Positions 50,786-59,799 of a stretch of 64,000 bases of DNA are shown here, one piece after another. The notes beneath the pieces are model-generated. The model was given only the letters and a program-made list of their open reading frames with translations. It searched no databases and was not told where the DNA came from. The translations under genes were made by a program, and so were the position numbers. The first letter of the stretch is position 1, and every line of letters starts with the position of its first letter. The DNA is from Micromonospora sp. LH3U1 (GTDB taxonomy: Bacteria > Actinomycetota > Actinomycetes > Mycobacteriales > Micromonosporaceae), in assembly GCF_028475105.1 (NCBI RefSeq), contig NZ_CP116936.1, forward strand, positions 496,001 to 560,000. Direction: 5' to 3'.

Positions 50786-51137
50786 GGTGACTGCCCTTCG
50801 TCGGTTGGATCGACGTGAGGGGCGGCCGCCGCCGGTTGCGGTCGGCGGCGACCGCCCGCCCCGCGGCCGTTCCGGAGGTACGGCAGCAGGTCCGCGCCGG
50901 GGGAGCGCGGCGGGTGAGGTCTCGGCGGCGATGCGAGACCAGTACGAGAGGCGCCAACCGACCGCAGCAGCACCGCATCACCGAGAGCGACGCTACCGAT
51001 ACCTCTCACCTCTGTCAACGCTCTCTTGCCTGCCAGATCTCGCTGATGCGCTGACTGCATCTTCGCTGCCAGTTATTGCCGCTCTTTCACCTGGTGCTCG
51101 ATACTGGTCGGGCCAACCGACTGCAAGGGGCCACCGC
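50786..51137. other. 352-bp gap, likely divergent promoter region
   Basis: No gene seen. The segment 50940-51130 is less GC-rich than its surroundings. ttgccg (51076) and gatact (about 51100) at 18 bases could be a promoter for the GntR gene, but this is weak. Confidence 0.35.
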
Positions 51138-51371
51138 GTGCCGATTCCGCCAACCATGGACGAGTTGATCAACGATCTGCTGAGGCGGATCAAGGTCGGC
51201 GAGTTCCAACCCGGGTTGCAGATTCCGTCCACCCAGGAACTGTCCGATCACTACGACGTGTCCGTGTCGACCATCCACCGCGCGGTGGCGAGACTGCGAG
51301 GCGAGGGCGTGCTTGTCGGCCGGCCAGGTCGCGGCGTCTTCGTCGCGGAGTCCAAGTCCGGCCGGCGCTGA
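51138..51371 (+). CDS. small GntR-type HTH regulator
   Basis: A 77-aa protein consisting only of a winged helix: LINDLLRRIKVGEFQPGLQI, PSTQELSDHYDVSVSTIHRA and VARLRGEGVLVGRPGRGVFV. No effector domain follows. Such single-domain GntR proteins are common in actinomycete mobile elements and near small membrane genes. The GTG at 51138 has caagggg 6 bases upstream; an ATG six codons on is possible. Confidence 0.82.
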   Translation: MPIPPTMDELINDLLRRIKVGEFQPGLQIPSTQELSDHYDVSVSTIHRAVARLRGEGVLVGRPGRGVFVAESKSGRR

Positions 51372-51415
51372 CCCGACTCGCCGGCGAAGCCCCCGCTCGG
51401 TGCCGCCTCGGGACA

Positions 51416-51492
51416 TGATCGACTCCGTATCGGCGATATCGGTGCTTCCAAGTGCCTCGGATACCGCGACATCAAGGAAACGGAGTCGATCA
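51416..51492. terminator. inverted repeat between convergent genes
   Basis: Perfect 13-base arms tgatcgactccgt (51416-51428) and acggagtcgatca (51480-51492) enclose 51 bases that contain the palindrome cgatatcg. It lies between the GntR and XPB genes. A bidirectional terminator or a degenerate member of the hairpin family is possible. Confidence 0.5.
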
Positions 51493-51507
51493 AGGCCGCG
51501 CGCGCGA

Positions 51508-53187
51508 TCAGTCGACGGTGGGGAGCTTCGGGCCTAGGACGTCGTCGGCGTCGACGATCGTGTACGCGTAACCCTGCTCGGCGAGGAAGCGTTGCCGGTG
51601 TGCCGCGTACTCCGTGTCGATCGTGTCCCGGGAGACGACCGTGTAGAAGTGCGCCTGTCGACCGTCGGCCTTCGGTCGGAGCACCCGACCCAGCCGTTGC
51701 GCCTCCTCCTGGCGCGACCCGAACGTCCCCGACACCTGGATCGCCACCGCCGCCTCGGGCAGGTCGATCGAGAAGTTGCCGACCTTGGAGATCACCAGCG
51801 TGCGGATCTCACCGGTGCGGAACGCGTCGAACAGCCGCTCCCGCTCCTTGTTGGTCGTCGAGCCCTGGATGATCGGCGCGTCGAGGTATTCGCCGAGCTG
51901 GTGCAGCTGATCGATGTACGCGCCGATCACCAGCACCTGGTCGTTCGGGTGCCGGTCGACCAGCGCCTTGACCACCGGCAGCTTCGTGCGCGCGGTCGCC
52001 GCCATCCGGTAGCGCTCCTCGGCCTCCGCCGTCGCGTACGACATGCGCTCCGCGTCGGTCAGGGTCACCCTGACCTCGGTGCACTCGGCCGGCGCGATCC
52101 AGCCCTGCGACTCGATGTCCTTCCACGGCGCGTCGTACCGCTTGGGGCCGATCAGGCTGAACACGTCACCCTCGCGGCCGTCCTCGCGTACCAGAGTCGC
52201 GGTGAGGCCCAGCCGGCGGCGGGCCTGGAGGTCCGCGGTGAACCGGAAGATCGGCGCGGGCAGCAGGTGTACCTCGTCGTAGACGACCAGACCCCAGTCG
52301 CGGGCCCCGAACAGGTCGAGGTGGGTGAACGCGCCGCCGCGCCGTGCGGTGAGCACCTGGTACGTGGCGATGGTGACCGGGCGGATCTCCTTGCGCTCGC
52401 CGGAGTATTCCCCGATCTCCTCCTCGGTCAGCGAGGTGCGGGCGATCAGCTCCCGCTTCCACTGCCTCCCGGCGACCGTGTTGGTGACCAGGATCAGGGT
52501 GGTCGCCTTCGCCTCGGCCATCGCTGCCGCGCCGACCAGGGTCTTGCCTGCGCCGCACGGCAGCACCACCACACCCGACCCGCCGGCCCAGAACGCCTCG
52601 ACGGCTTCCCGCTGGTACGACCGCAGCGTCCACGGCTTGCGCCCGTCCTTGCCGGCCTCGGCCAGCTCGATCGGGTGCGCCTCACCGTCGACGTAGCCGG
52701 CCAGGTCCTCCGCCGGCCAGCCCAGCTTGAGCAGCGCCTGCTTGAGCCGGCCACGCTCGGACGGGTGCACCCGGATCGTGTCGTCGTCGATCTTGTCGCC
52801 GAGCATGCCGGCGAGCTTCTTGCTCTTGGCCACCTCGATCAGCACCAGCCGGTCCAGCGCGCGCAGCACCAGGCCTTCAGCCGGGTCGTTGGCGAGCTGG
52901 AGCCGGCCGTACCGGTCCATCGTGTCGGCGACGTCCACCAGCAGCGCGTGCGGCACGGGGTAGCGGGAGTACTTGATCAGCGAGTCGACCACACCCTCGG
53001 CGTCGTGCCCCGCCGCCCGGGCGTTCCACAGACCCAGCGGGGTCAGCCGGTAGGTGTGCACGTGCTCGGGTGAGCGCTCCAACTCGGCGAACGGTGCGAT
53101 CGCCATCCGGCACGCCTGCGCGTCAGGGTGGTCGATCTCCAGCAGCAGGGTCTTGTCCGACTGCACGATCAGTGGTCCACCGCTCAC
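51508..53187 (-). CDS. DNA repair helicase, XPB type
   Basis: A 559-aa SF2 helicase. The N-terminal 180 residues include a domain that reads a bound DNA, followed by LRSYQREAVEAFW and the Walker A PCGAGKT (210-216). Walker B is VVYDEVHLLPA (DEVH 304-307), motif III GLTATLVREDG, and motif VI RQEEAQRLGRVLRPKADGRQ. It unwinds or translocates on DNA during repair; bacterial XPB proteins act with a Bax1-like nuclease in archaea, not seen here. Confidence 0.94.
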   Translation of the reverse strand: MSGGPLIVQSDKTLLLEIDHPDAQACRMAIAPFAELERSPEHVHTYRLTPLGLWNARAAGHDAEGVVDSLIKYSRYPVPHALLVDVADTMDRYGRLQLANDPAEGLVLRALDRLVLIEVAKSKKLAGMLGDKIDDDTIRVHPSERGRLKQALLKLGWPAEDLAGYVDGEAHPIELAEAGKDGRKPWTLRSYQREAVEAFWAGGSGVVVLPCGAGKTLVGAAAMAEAKATTLILVTNTVAGRQWKRELIARTSLTEEEIGEYSGERKEIRPVTIATYQVLTARRGGAFTHLDLFGARDWGLVVYDEVHLLPAPIFRFTADLQARRRLGLTATLVREDGREGDVFSLIGPKRYDAPWKDIESQGWIAPAECTEVRVTLTDAERMSYATAEAEERYRMAATARTKLPVVKALVDRHPNDQVLVIGAYIDQLHQLGEYLDAPIIQGSTTNKERERLFDAFRTGEIRTLVISKVGNFSIDLPEAAVAIQVSGTFGSRQEEAQRLGRVLRPKADGRQAHFYTVVSRDTIDTEYAAHRQRFLAEQGYAYTIVDADDVLGPKLPTVD

Positions 53188-53359
53188 GCCAGCGTCCTCT
53201 CCTCGGTTGGCCGTCCGGCCGGAACGGGTCGCATACCCGCCGTCGGCCGACCATCCAGTGTTGCACGATGCGGGATGTTGGAAGAAAGATGCTCACCGGC
53301 CGCAACCGTGATGGCACTCACGAACGTCTAGTAAAGGGACGACTGTCAGGGGAGGCCAC

Positions 53360-54247
53360 ATGAGGCGTGTTCGGATCACTTCCCGGCTGGTCGCCCTGGC
53401 GGTGGTTGTGCTGGTCGGCGCCGGTGCGTGCGCGTTCGATCCGCAGTCCGGTGGGAGTGGTGGTGGGGGAGCCGCCCAAGCCGGTCCGGCGGAACAGGCA
53501 ACGGGGGCGAGCGACACGCCCGGCCCGGACCAGCGCGGCCGGCCCACGCCGGCCGCGCCCACCCCGACAGCGAAGGTGACCCGGCCACCGACGCCGAAGC
53601 CCACCCGCAGTACACCGCCGAAGCCGACCCCCAGCACCGGTACGCCGACAGTCGCCGGCTGCCCCCAGGGCCAGCACCAGCGCGAGGTGGAGACCTACCT
53701 GGCCCGGTTGGGCGGGTTCGGGGCCGTGACCGTGGACGGCCGGCAGTCCGCCGCCGACTGCGCCGCGATCAAGAAGTTCCAGAAGAGGTACGGCATTCGC
53801 CCCGTCGAGGGTCGCGCCGGACCGACCACCTTCGACGTGGCCCAGCGCCTCGCCACCACCGACCCGGCCCGCTGCAAGGCCGGCACGGGCACCACGTTCT
53901 GCGTCGACCTGACCCGGCAGACCGTCTGGGCGATCCGGGGCGGCAAGGTGATCATGGCGCCGACGGTGACCCGCACCGGCATGTCCGGCTACCGCACCCC
54001 CGCCGGCACGTTCACCGTCAACTACCGCAACCCGAAGGAGTGGTCCGACCCGTACGAGGTGTGGCTGCCGTACTGGCAGCACTTCACCCAGGGGATGGGC
54101 TTCCACGAGACCACCACCTACCTGCACGAAAAGTCGATCGGTTCGCACGGCTGCGTCAACCTGCTGCACGCCGACGCCGTCCGAATGTGGGAGTTGGGCA
54201 AGGTCGGCACCCGGGTGGTGCTGATCGGCCGCCGCCCCGGCACCTGA
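53360..54247 (+). CDS. L,D-transpeptidase lipoprotein with peptidoglycan-binding domain
   Basis: A 295-aa protein with a signal peptide and lipobox (LVGAGAC). A Pro/Thr-rich linker follows, then a peptidoglycan-binding domain (VETYLARLGGFGAVTVDGRQ; IKKFQKRYGIRPVEGRAGP). The YkuD domain ends SIGSHGCVNLLHADAVRMWE with catalytic Cys265 and His263. It forms 3-3 cross-links in the cell wall outside the membrane. A ggggagg site precedes the ATG. Confidence 0.94.
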   Translation: MRRVRITSRLVALAVVVLVGAGACAFDPQSGGSGGGGAAQAGPAEQATGASDTPGPDQRGRPTPAAPTPTAKVTRPPTPKPTRSTPPKPTPSTGTPTVAGCPQGQHQREVETYLARLGGFGAVTVDGRQSAADCAAIKKFQKRYGIRPVEGRAGPTTFDVAQRLATTDPARCKAGTGTTFCVDLTRQTVWAIRGGKVIMAPTVTRTGMSGYRTPAGTFTVNYRNPKEWSDPYEVWLPYWQHFTQGMGFHETTTYLHEKSIGSHGCVNLLHADAVRMWELGKVGTRVVLIGRRPGT

Positions 54248-54343
54248 CCGACACGGAGCGAATCGGGGGCATAACCCCCTGTCCGACCGGTCTTTCGAGT
54301 GTCACCCTGGGAGTCCAGGGCCGGACCGGGCGGGGAGGCTGGC

Positions 54344-54580
54344 ATGACGGTCGACCGTGACGTGATCGCAGAACATGAGCACGCACCATCCGACGAGGTG
54401 TCCCGCGCGACCGTGATCGCCTACGCCGTCGCGGCGACACTCCTCGTCGGGTGGTTCCTCTTCGGCTGGCTGGTGCTCCAGCAGGGCTTCATCGACTCGG
54501 TCGGAGAGTCGGCCGGCGCCGGCTTCGCACTGCTTCTGATCGTCTCGGTGGTCGGCACCGTACGCCGCAGCCGCCGCTGA
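54344..54580 (+). CDS. small two-helix membrane protein
   Basis: A 78-aa protein: acidic cytoplasmic N-terminus (MTVDRDVIAEHEHAPSDEVS), two membrane helices (VIAYAVAATLLVGWFLFGWL; GAGFALLLIVSVVGTV) and a basic end (RRSRR). The ATG at 54344 follows gggaggc. The stop lies in the left arm of a terminator hairpin. Function unknown. Confidence 0.7.
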   Translation: MTVDRDVIAEHEHAPSDEVSRATVIAYAVAATLLVGWFLFGWLVLQQGFIDSVGESAGAGFALLLIVSVVGTVRRSRR

Positions 54581-54610
54581 CCGGCACCGCCCCGCGGCGG
54601 TGCCGGTCAG
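54577..54610. terminator. perfect 15-bp hairpin between convergent genes
   Basis: Arms ctgaccggcaccgcc (54577-54591) and its complement (54596-54610) with a 4-base loop. It sits between the small membrane gene and the opposing helicase-associated gene, as a bidirectional terminator would. Confidence 0.8.
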
Positions 54611-54625
54611 TCCAGTGCGAGCCGG

Positions 54626-57109
54626 TCAGTCCGCCAGCACCGCCGCAGTGATCCGGTGCAGCGCGAACGTGTGCAGCATCTCGGTCCGTTCGTCCTCGGC
54701 ACGTAGGTAGCCGGCACCGATCGAGACCGGTTTGACCAGTCGGGACGCGGTCGCCCCGTGCGCGTCGACGTAACCGACCCAGACCAGCGCCTTGTCACGA
54801 ACCGCCTGCTGGAGCACGGCGAGGGCCTCGCTGTGCGTGTGCGCCGGCACCGGGCCGCCGCCCAGCCCCGCCGCACCGCCGCGTACCACCGCCGGTGCCC
54901 GTCGGGCCGCCCGCGCCGCCGCGTCACCCCGCCGGATGTGCTCCACCACCCCGAGCAGCCGTGGCATGGGCAGCTTCGGGGCCAACGGATCGAGTGTCCG
55001 AGTGGTCACCGACACCCGGGCCGGGGCCCGCCGGATCCGTGGCCGGGCCAGCACGGTGCTGCCGGTGCCGTCCTCCTGCACCGGGGCGTACCCGGCGTCA
55101 CGCAGCGCGCCCAGCAACCGGCCGACCTGGTACTGCGTGCACAGCACCGTCGGTGCGAGCCGGCGCAGTGCCAACGACTCCAGTCGCCGGTCGGCCAGCA
55201 CCTCGCTGATCAGCGTCTCGTCGTCGCTGCGCAGGTACGCCCCGGCCAGACCAACCCGCAGCCCGCCGTGCTTACGGGCCACGTCGTCCACCAGGTAGGT
55301 GAGCCCCTGCGGCACCGGGGTACGCGACCGTCGCCGGAACACGTCGTGCAGGTCGTCGGCCGTGTAGCCGGAATCCAGTGCTCGGCGCACGCTCGCCGTG
55401 CTGACCCGGTGCACGCTGGCCCCGCCGGCCGACTCGAGGTCGGTCATCGACTCCAACTCGGCGGCGAGCGCCGGCTCGGGCGGGCCCGGCACCACCACGG
55501 TCAGGTCGGCCTGCACCAGGAAGTGGTCGACCGGGGCGGGCAGCAGGGCGTCCAGCGCCCGGGCGGCACTGGACGGGTCGCCGCTCTCGACGTCCGCGTG
55601 CACACCCAGCGGGTCGCCGCCGCCCCGCTCGTCGGTCGACGTCAGGTCACCCAGGAGCAGCCGACCGTACGAGGTGAGCGCCCCCAGGCCGGTGACGCCC
55701 AGCTGTGCGGCCTCGGCCAGTACCTCCCGGTGGGCGGCGTCCCGACCCCGACTGCGTCGCGGCGCCCGCCAGTCCAACAGGTCCTGCACTTCCTCGGCGG
55801 TGGGCGCGGTCGCCGGCTCCAGGTCGGCGAGTACGCCGAGCACCGCCCGCCGGGTGGCCGGCACGCTGGCCCGCTCGGCCTCGGCGGAGAGCGCGGTGAT
55901 CGGCCGGTCCCGGTCGTCGCGGCGGCCGACCAGCCCCACCTGCCGGGTCATGGTCAGCCAGGCCCTCGCGAGCTGCTCCCACCGCTGGGCCAGCGAGGCG
56001 GCCCGCCACACCTCGTACCCGCCGGTCGGTACCACCTGCTGATCCACCCCGTACCGGCTCGTGGTCGCGCCGGGCAACTCCAGCTCGCCGGCGAGCCCGG
56101 CCGCGTACGCGACCTCCAGCAACAGTGCGGTGGTCGGTTCGTCCAGCCCGGCGGTACGGGCCAACCGACGCAGGTCACGGACACCGATGCCGCCCGAGCG
56201 CAGCACCGGAGCGGGCTCGTCAGCGAGTTGCTCCAGCAGCCCTTCGGTGTGCCGGACCACCTCCATGGTCTGTCCGGCTCCGGCCGAGTCGACCGCCTTC
56301 GGCTCACGCGGCGAGGCGGCCACCGGCGGTGGGCTGGTGCGCAGTGGCCCGAGCGGGCCGCTGTCGCGACGCAGTAGCAGGCCGACCTCGCGGGGCAGCT
56401 CCACCGTGCCGCTGGCCGTCGACGAACCGGTCGTCACGGGGACCAGCAGCCGGTTGTCGACGAGCCAACGCACCGGGGAGCCGGTCGGGGCACCGCCGTT
56501 GGTCGGGTCGGAGAGGACCGGGTCCTCCGCGCCGAGCGGTGGCGCCTGCAACGCGCCCGGGGGCACGCTGCCCACCGGCGGGCCGGCCGTCAACCGGTCC
56601 AGGATCGCCCGGGCCGAGGGCGGGGCGGCGAGCAGCGTCCGTCGTAGCTTCGCCGGGTCCGCGCAGAGCGCGGCCGTGCGCGGGTCCAGCTCCGCGGCCG
56701 GTCGGCCGAGCCCGGCGGGGTACGGGGCGACTTCGTCGACGGCGGGCACCACCTGCAGTGCGTGCTCCGGGCCGTACAGCAGGAAGAGCGCGCGCAGCCG
56801 GCCCACGGCGGCCCGGATGGCCGTCGGCGCCGGCGGGTGCGGCCCGACGGTCGCCATGGCGAGCACGGACTCGGTGGTCGTGGTGCCGTCGTCCGGGTTC
56901 CGGGTCAGGCGGGCGGCGTCGAGGATCTGGAGGGTGAACTGGTCCAGTCCGTCCAGCGCGCGGGCCACCGAGACCCGGGACTGGGCCCGGATGGCCAGGG
57001 CGGAGACGTCGGCCGGCACGGGCACGACGAGGTCGGGCCGCAGCTGGAGGAGCGCAGCCAGGGACTCGTCGGGCAGCGACCGCAGGTGGTCGGCGAGTGA
57101 GGTGGTCAT
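54626..57109 (-). CDS. helicase-associated protein (XPB/Ssl2-like C-terminal family)
   Basis: An 827-aa protein. It opens MTTSLADHLRSLPDESLAAL, as in the actinobacterial family with a conserved helicase C-terminal domain. It has no Walker A or DExH motif. Segments with winged-helix character (LRALFLLYGPEHALQVVPAV) and the stretch HFLVQADLTVVVPGPPEPAL, characteristic of the family, are present. The C-terminal WYL-like part (LVWVGYVDAHGATASRLVKP) probably binds a ligand or nucleic acid. It lies near the XPB gene, on the same strand, and may work with it in repair (inference). Confidence 0.85.
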   Translation of the reverse strand: MTTSLADHLRSLPDESLAALLQLRPDLVVPVPADVSALAIRAQSRVSVARALDGLDQFTLQILDAARLTRNPDDGTTTTESVLAMATVGPHPPAPTAIRAAVGRLRALFLLYGPEHALQVVPAVDEVAPYPAGLGRPAAELDPRTAALCADPAKLRRTLLAAPPSARAILDRLTAGPPVGSVPPGALQAPPLGAEDPVLSDPTNGGAPTGSPVRWLVDNRLLVPVTTGSSTASGTVELPREVGLLLRRDSGPLGPLRTSPPPVAASPREPKAVDSAGAGQTMEVVRHTEGLLEQLADEPAPVLRSGGIGVRDLRRLARTAGLDEPTTALLLEVAYAAGLAGELELPGATTSRYGVDQQVVPTGGYEVWRAASLAQRWEQLARAWLTMTRQVGLVGRRDDRDRPITALSAEAERASVPATRRAVLGVLADLEPATAPTAEEVQDLLDWRAPRRSRGRDAAHREVLAEAAQLGVTGLGALTSYGRLLLGDLTSTDERGGGDPLGVHADVESGDPSSAARALDALLPAPVDHFLVQADLTVVVPGPPEPALAAELESMTDLESAGGASVHRVSTASVRRALDSGYTADDLHDVFRRRSRTPVPQGLTYLVDDVARKHGGLRVGLAGAYLRSDDETLISEVLADRRLESLALRRLAPTVLCTQYQVGRLLGALRDAGYAPVQEDGTGSTVLARPRIRRAPARVSVTTRTLDPLAPKLPMPRLLGVVEHIRRGDAAARAARRAPAVVRGGAAGLGGGPVPAHTHSEALAVLQQAVRDKALVWVGYVDAHGATASRLVKPVSIGAGYLRAEDERTEMLHTFALHRITAAVLAD

Positions 57110-57193
57110 CGTCTTTCCACGCTAGCCCGGCACCGGGCTTCCGCGCCCCTCGGACGTCCGGCCAACCGAGAGTCCCCGGGTACGTTTCTCGAC

Positions 57194-57817
57194 ATGCCCG
57201 CACTGACCGTCGGATTCGACCTCGACATGACCCTGGTGGACTCCCGCCCCGGCATCGCCGCGACCTTTCGGGCACTGACCGCGCGGACCGGCGTGCCGGT
57301 GGACGCCGACCTGGCGGTGTCCCGGCTCGGGCCGCCGCTGCGTACCGAGATCGCGTACTGGTTCCCGCCGGAGCAGGTCGAGTCGGCCGTGCGGGTGTAC
57401 CGCGAGCTGTACCCGGCGTACGCGATCACCCCGACGGTCCCGCTGCCCGGCGCGCGGGAGGCCATCAACGCGATCCACGCACAGGGCGGCCGTGTGCTGG
57501 TCGTCACTGCCAAGATGGGCCGGCTGGCCCGGCTGCACCTGGACCACCTCGGTCTCACGGTCGACGAGCTGGCCGGTGACCTGTTCGCCGAGCAGAAGGC
57601 GGTCGCCCTGCGGGAGCACGACGCCACCCACTACGTCGGTGACCACGTCGCGGACATGGTGGCTGCGGGGGCCGCCGGGGTGCCCGGCATCGGCGTCGCG
57701 ACCGGCCCGTGCTCCGCCGATGAGCTGCGCGCGGCCGGGGCGGAAGTGGTGCTGGACGAGCTCACCGAATTCCCAGCGGCGCTCGACCGGATGATCCAGC
57801 TAGCCTTGAAGCAGTAG
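57194..57817 (+). CDS. HAD-superfamily phosphatase
   Basis: A 207-aa protein with DLDMTLVDSRPGIAATF (motif I), VLVVTAKMGRLARLHL (motif II), EQKAVALREHDATHYVGDHV (motifs III and IV) and a helical cap. Motif I has the D-x-D nucleophile and acid/base. It resembles phosphoglycolate-phosphatase-type enzymes; the substrate is unknown. The start is the ATG at 57194. A cold-shock gene follows 27 bases later in the same direction. Confidence 0.9.
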   Translation: MPALTVGFDLDMTLVDSRPGIAATFRALTARTGVPVDADLAVSRLGPPLRTEIAYWFPPEQVESAVRVYRELYPAYAITPTVPLPGAREAINAIHAQGGRVLVVTAKMGRLARLHLDHLGLTVDELAGDLFAEQKAVALREHDATHYVGDHVADMVAAGAAGVPGIGVATGPCSADELRAAGAEVVLDELTEFPAALDRMIQLALKQ

Positions 57818-57844
57818 CGGCTCAAGTGAAGCAGGGGTTTTCAG

Positions 57845-58231
57845 GTGCCTACGGGTCGAGTGAAGTGGTACGACACGGCCAAGGGATACGGCTTCGTCAC
57901 CAGTGACGAGGGCGGCGACGTGTTCCTACCCAAGGGGGCGCTGCCGGCGGGTGTCACCGACCTCAAGGGTGGCCAGCGGGTCGACTTCAGCGTGGTGGAC
58001 AGCCGCCGGGGCTCGCAGGCCATGGGAGTCAAGCTGCTGGACGCGCCGCCGTCGATGGCGGAGCTGCGCCGTCGGCCGGCCGAGGAGCTGCACGGCCTGG
58101 TCGAAGACATGATCAAGCTGCTGGAGGCGAAGGTGCAGCCGGACCTGCGCCGGGGTCGGTACCCGGACAGGAAGGCCGCGCAGAAGATCGCTCAGCTGGT
58201 CCACGCGGTTGCGAACGAGCTGGAGGTCTGA
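57845..58231 (+). CDS. cold-shock domain protein with C-terminal extension
   Basis: A 128-aa protein. Residues 1-66 are a cold-shock domain (GRVKWYDTAKGYGFVTSDEG, with RNP1 KGYGFV and RNP2-like VFLP). The extra 60 residues are helical and charged (ELRRRPAEELHGLVEDMIKL), twice the length of CspA. It binds single-stranded RNA or DNA. The GTG start has aggggttttcagg upstream. The 3' end overlaps mqnD by 40 bases tail to tail. Confidence 0.93.
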   Translation: MPTGRVKWYDTAKGYGFVTSDEGGDVFLPKGALPAGVTDLKGGQRVDFSVVDSRRGSQAMGVKLLDAPPSMAELRRRPAEELHGLVEDMIKLLEAKVQPDLRRGRYPDRKAAQKIAQLVHAVANELEV

Positions 58232-59040
58232 GGCACCAGCCCGGCGGTGGCGGCCCGGTCGAGCAGTGCCGCCACCGCGGCGAAACCGGCCACGCCCAGG
58301 TCTGCGGTGAACTCGTTGACGTAGAGGCCGATGTGCCGGTCCACCACGTCGAGTTCCATCTCCTGGGCGTGCGCCAGCACGTACTCCCGACTGGCCGCCG
58401 GGTCCGCCCAGGCCTGCCGGACCGACTCGCGGACCCAGCCGGCCGCGGCCTCCGGGTCCACCGTGCCGCGTCGGGCCAGGATCGCGCCGAGGGGGATGGG
58501 TAGGCCAGTGTCGGCCTCCCACCACTCGCCGAGGTCGACCAGGGCGCTCAGGCCGTGCCGGTGGTAGGTGAACCGGGCCTCGTGGATGACCAGCCCAGCG
58601 TCGTAGCGGCCGGCCGCGACGCCCGGCATGATCTCGTGGAACGGAACGACCTCGATCCGGGCCGGCGGTCGCCCGGCCGACCAGAGCCGGAACAGCAGGT
58701 ACGCGGTGGTCCGATCGCCCGGCACCGCCACCGTGGCGCCGGTCAGGTCGGTGCGCTCCGGCCCGCCGTCGTGGTCGCCCCGGGTGAGCACCAGCGGGCC
58801 ACAGCCGCGACCGAGCGCGCCACCGCAGGGCAGCAGGTGGTAGTCGTCGAGCAGCCAGGGCAGCGCCGCGAAGCTCACCTTCACCAGGTCGAACGCGCCC
58901 CGCTCGGCCGCCGTGTTGGTCACGTCCACGTCGGCATACGTCACCTCGACCGGTGGCGCGCCGGGCACCCGCCCGTGCACCAGGGCGTGGAAGACGAACG
59001 TGTCGTTGGGGCAGGGCGAGATCGCCAGGGAGAGCGCCAC
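58192..59040 (-). CDS. mqnD: 1,4-dihydroxy-6-naphthoate synthase
   Basis: A 282-aa periplasmic-binding-protein-fold enzyme of the futalosine menaquinone pathway. LSLAISPCPNDTFVFHALVH is the MqnD signature, with FDLVKVSFAALPWLL and YDAGLVIHEARFTYHRHGL, the histidine being the general base. It converts cyclic dehypoxanthinyl futalosine to the naphthoate. The GTG at 59040 follows gagggg. mqnB lies upstream on the same strand. Confidence 0.93.
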   Translation of the reverse strand: MALSLAISPCPNDTFVFHALVHGRVPGAPPVEVTYADVDVTNTAAERGAFDLVKVSFAALPWLLDDYHLLPCGGALGRGCGPLVLTRGDHDGGPERTDLTGATVAVPGDRTTAYLLFRLWSAGRPPARIEVVPFHEIMPGVAAGRYDAGLVIHEARFTYHRHGLSALVDLGEWWEADTGLPIPLGAILARRGTVDPEAAAGWVRESVRQAWADPAASREYVLAHAQEMELDVVDRHIGLYVNEFTADLGVAGFAAVAALLDRAATAGLVPQTSSSFATAWTS

Positions 59041-59148
59041 GCCCCTCACGTTAGCCCCGACCCCGTCTTCCCGCCCGCGCCCACCCCGCCCACTGTGATC
59101 CGCGACGAACAATGGCGCAGCCGCGAGGGCGCTACAGCTGAGCCGTGG

Positions 59149-59799
59149 TCAGCGCAGCGCTGGGGCCGCCGTGGTCAGCGCGGTGAGGGCTTCGCGCAGT
59201 CGCCAGGCGTTTCGGTCGCGGGGGCCGATCGGGTTGGAGATGGTGCGCAGCTCGGCGAAGGGCACCCCGGCCTGCGCGGCGGCGACCGCCACGCCGTACC
59301 CCTCCATGGCCTCGGCGACCGCCTCCGGATGCCTCCGGCGCAGCTCCTCGGTGCTGGCGGAGGTGCCGGTGACCGTGCTGACCGTGAGCACCGGGCCGGT
59401 CGTGGCCGCCGGCAGTGCGGCGCGCAGTGCCTCCAGCAGGTCCGGGTCGGTCGGCACGACGCTGCCGCCACCGAGCAGCGCGGGCGGCATGCCCAGCTCG
59501 TCGACGGGGATGAAACCCTCCGGTGACTCGGCGCCCAGGTCGGCGGCGATGCTGGCGGTGCCGAGCACCGTGTCGCCGACCTCGGCCCGCCCGGTGAAGC
59601 CGCCGGCCACGCCGACGCTGACCACCGCGCGGTACGGGCGTCCGGCGGCCTCGGCCAGCGCCAACAGTCGCGCGGTGGCGGCCCCGGCGACGGCCGGGCC
59701 CACGCCGACCGGGGTGACGGTCACGGTGGCGTCGGTCAGCCCGGCGCGGACCGCGTCCGCCTCGGCTGGTACCGCAGTCACCACCAGCAGGCCGGTCAC
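59149..59799 (-). CDS. mqnB: futalosine hydrolase
   Basis: A 216-aa nucleoside phosphorylase-fold protein. GLLVVTAVPAEADAVRAGL, VVSVGVAGGFTGRAEVGDTV, ASTEELRRRHPEAVAEAMEG with the catalytic glutamate, and RTISNPIGPRDRNAWRL match MqnB. It removes hypoxanthine from futalosine. The GTG at 59799 overlaps the MFS stop by 4 bases (GTGA). It precedes mqnD by 108 bases on the same strand. Confidence 0.93.
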   Translation of the reverse strand: MTGLLVVTAVPAEADAVRAGLTDATVTVTPVGVGPAVAGAATARLLALAEAAGRPYRAVVSVGVAGGFTGRAEVGDTVLGTASIAADLGAESPEGFIPVDELGMPPALLGGGSVVPTDPDLLEALRAALPAATTGPVLTVSTVTGTSASTEELRRRHPEAVAEAMEGYGVAVAAAQAGVPFAELRTISNPIGPRDRNAWRLREALTALTTAAPALR

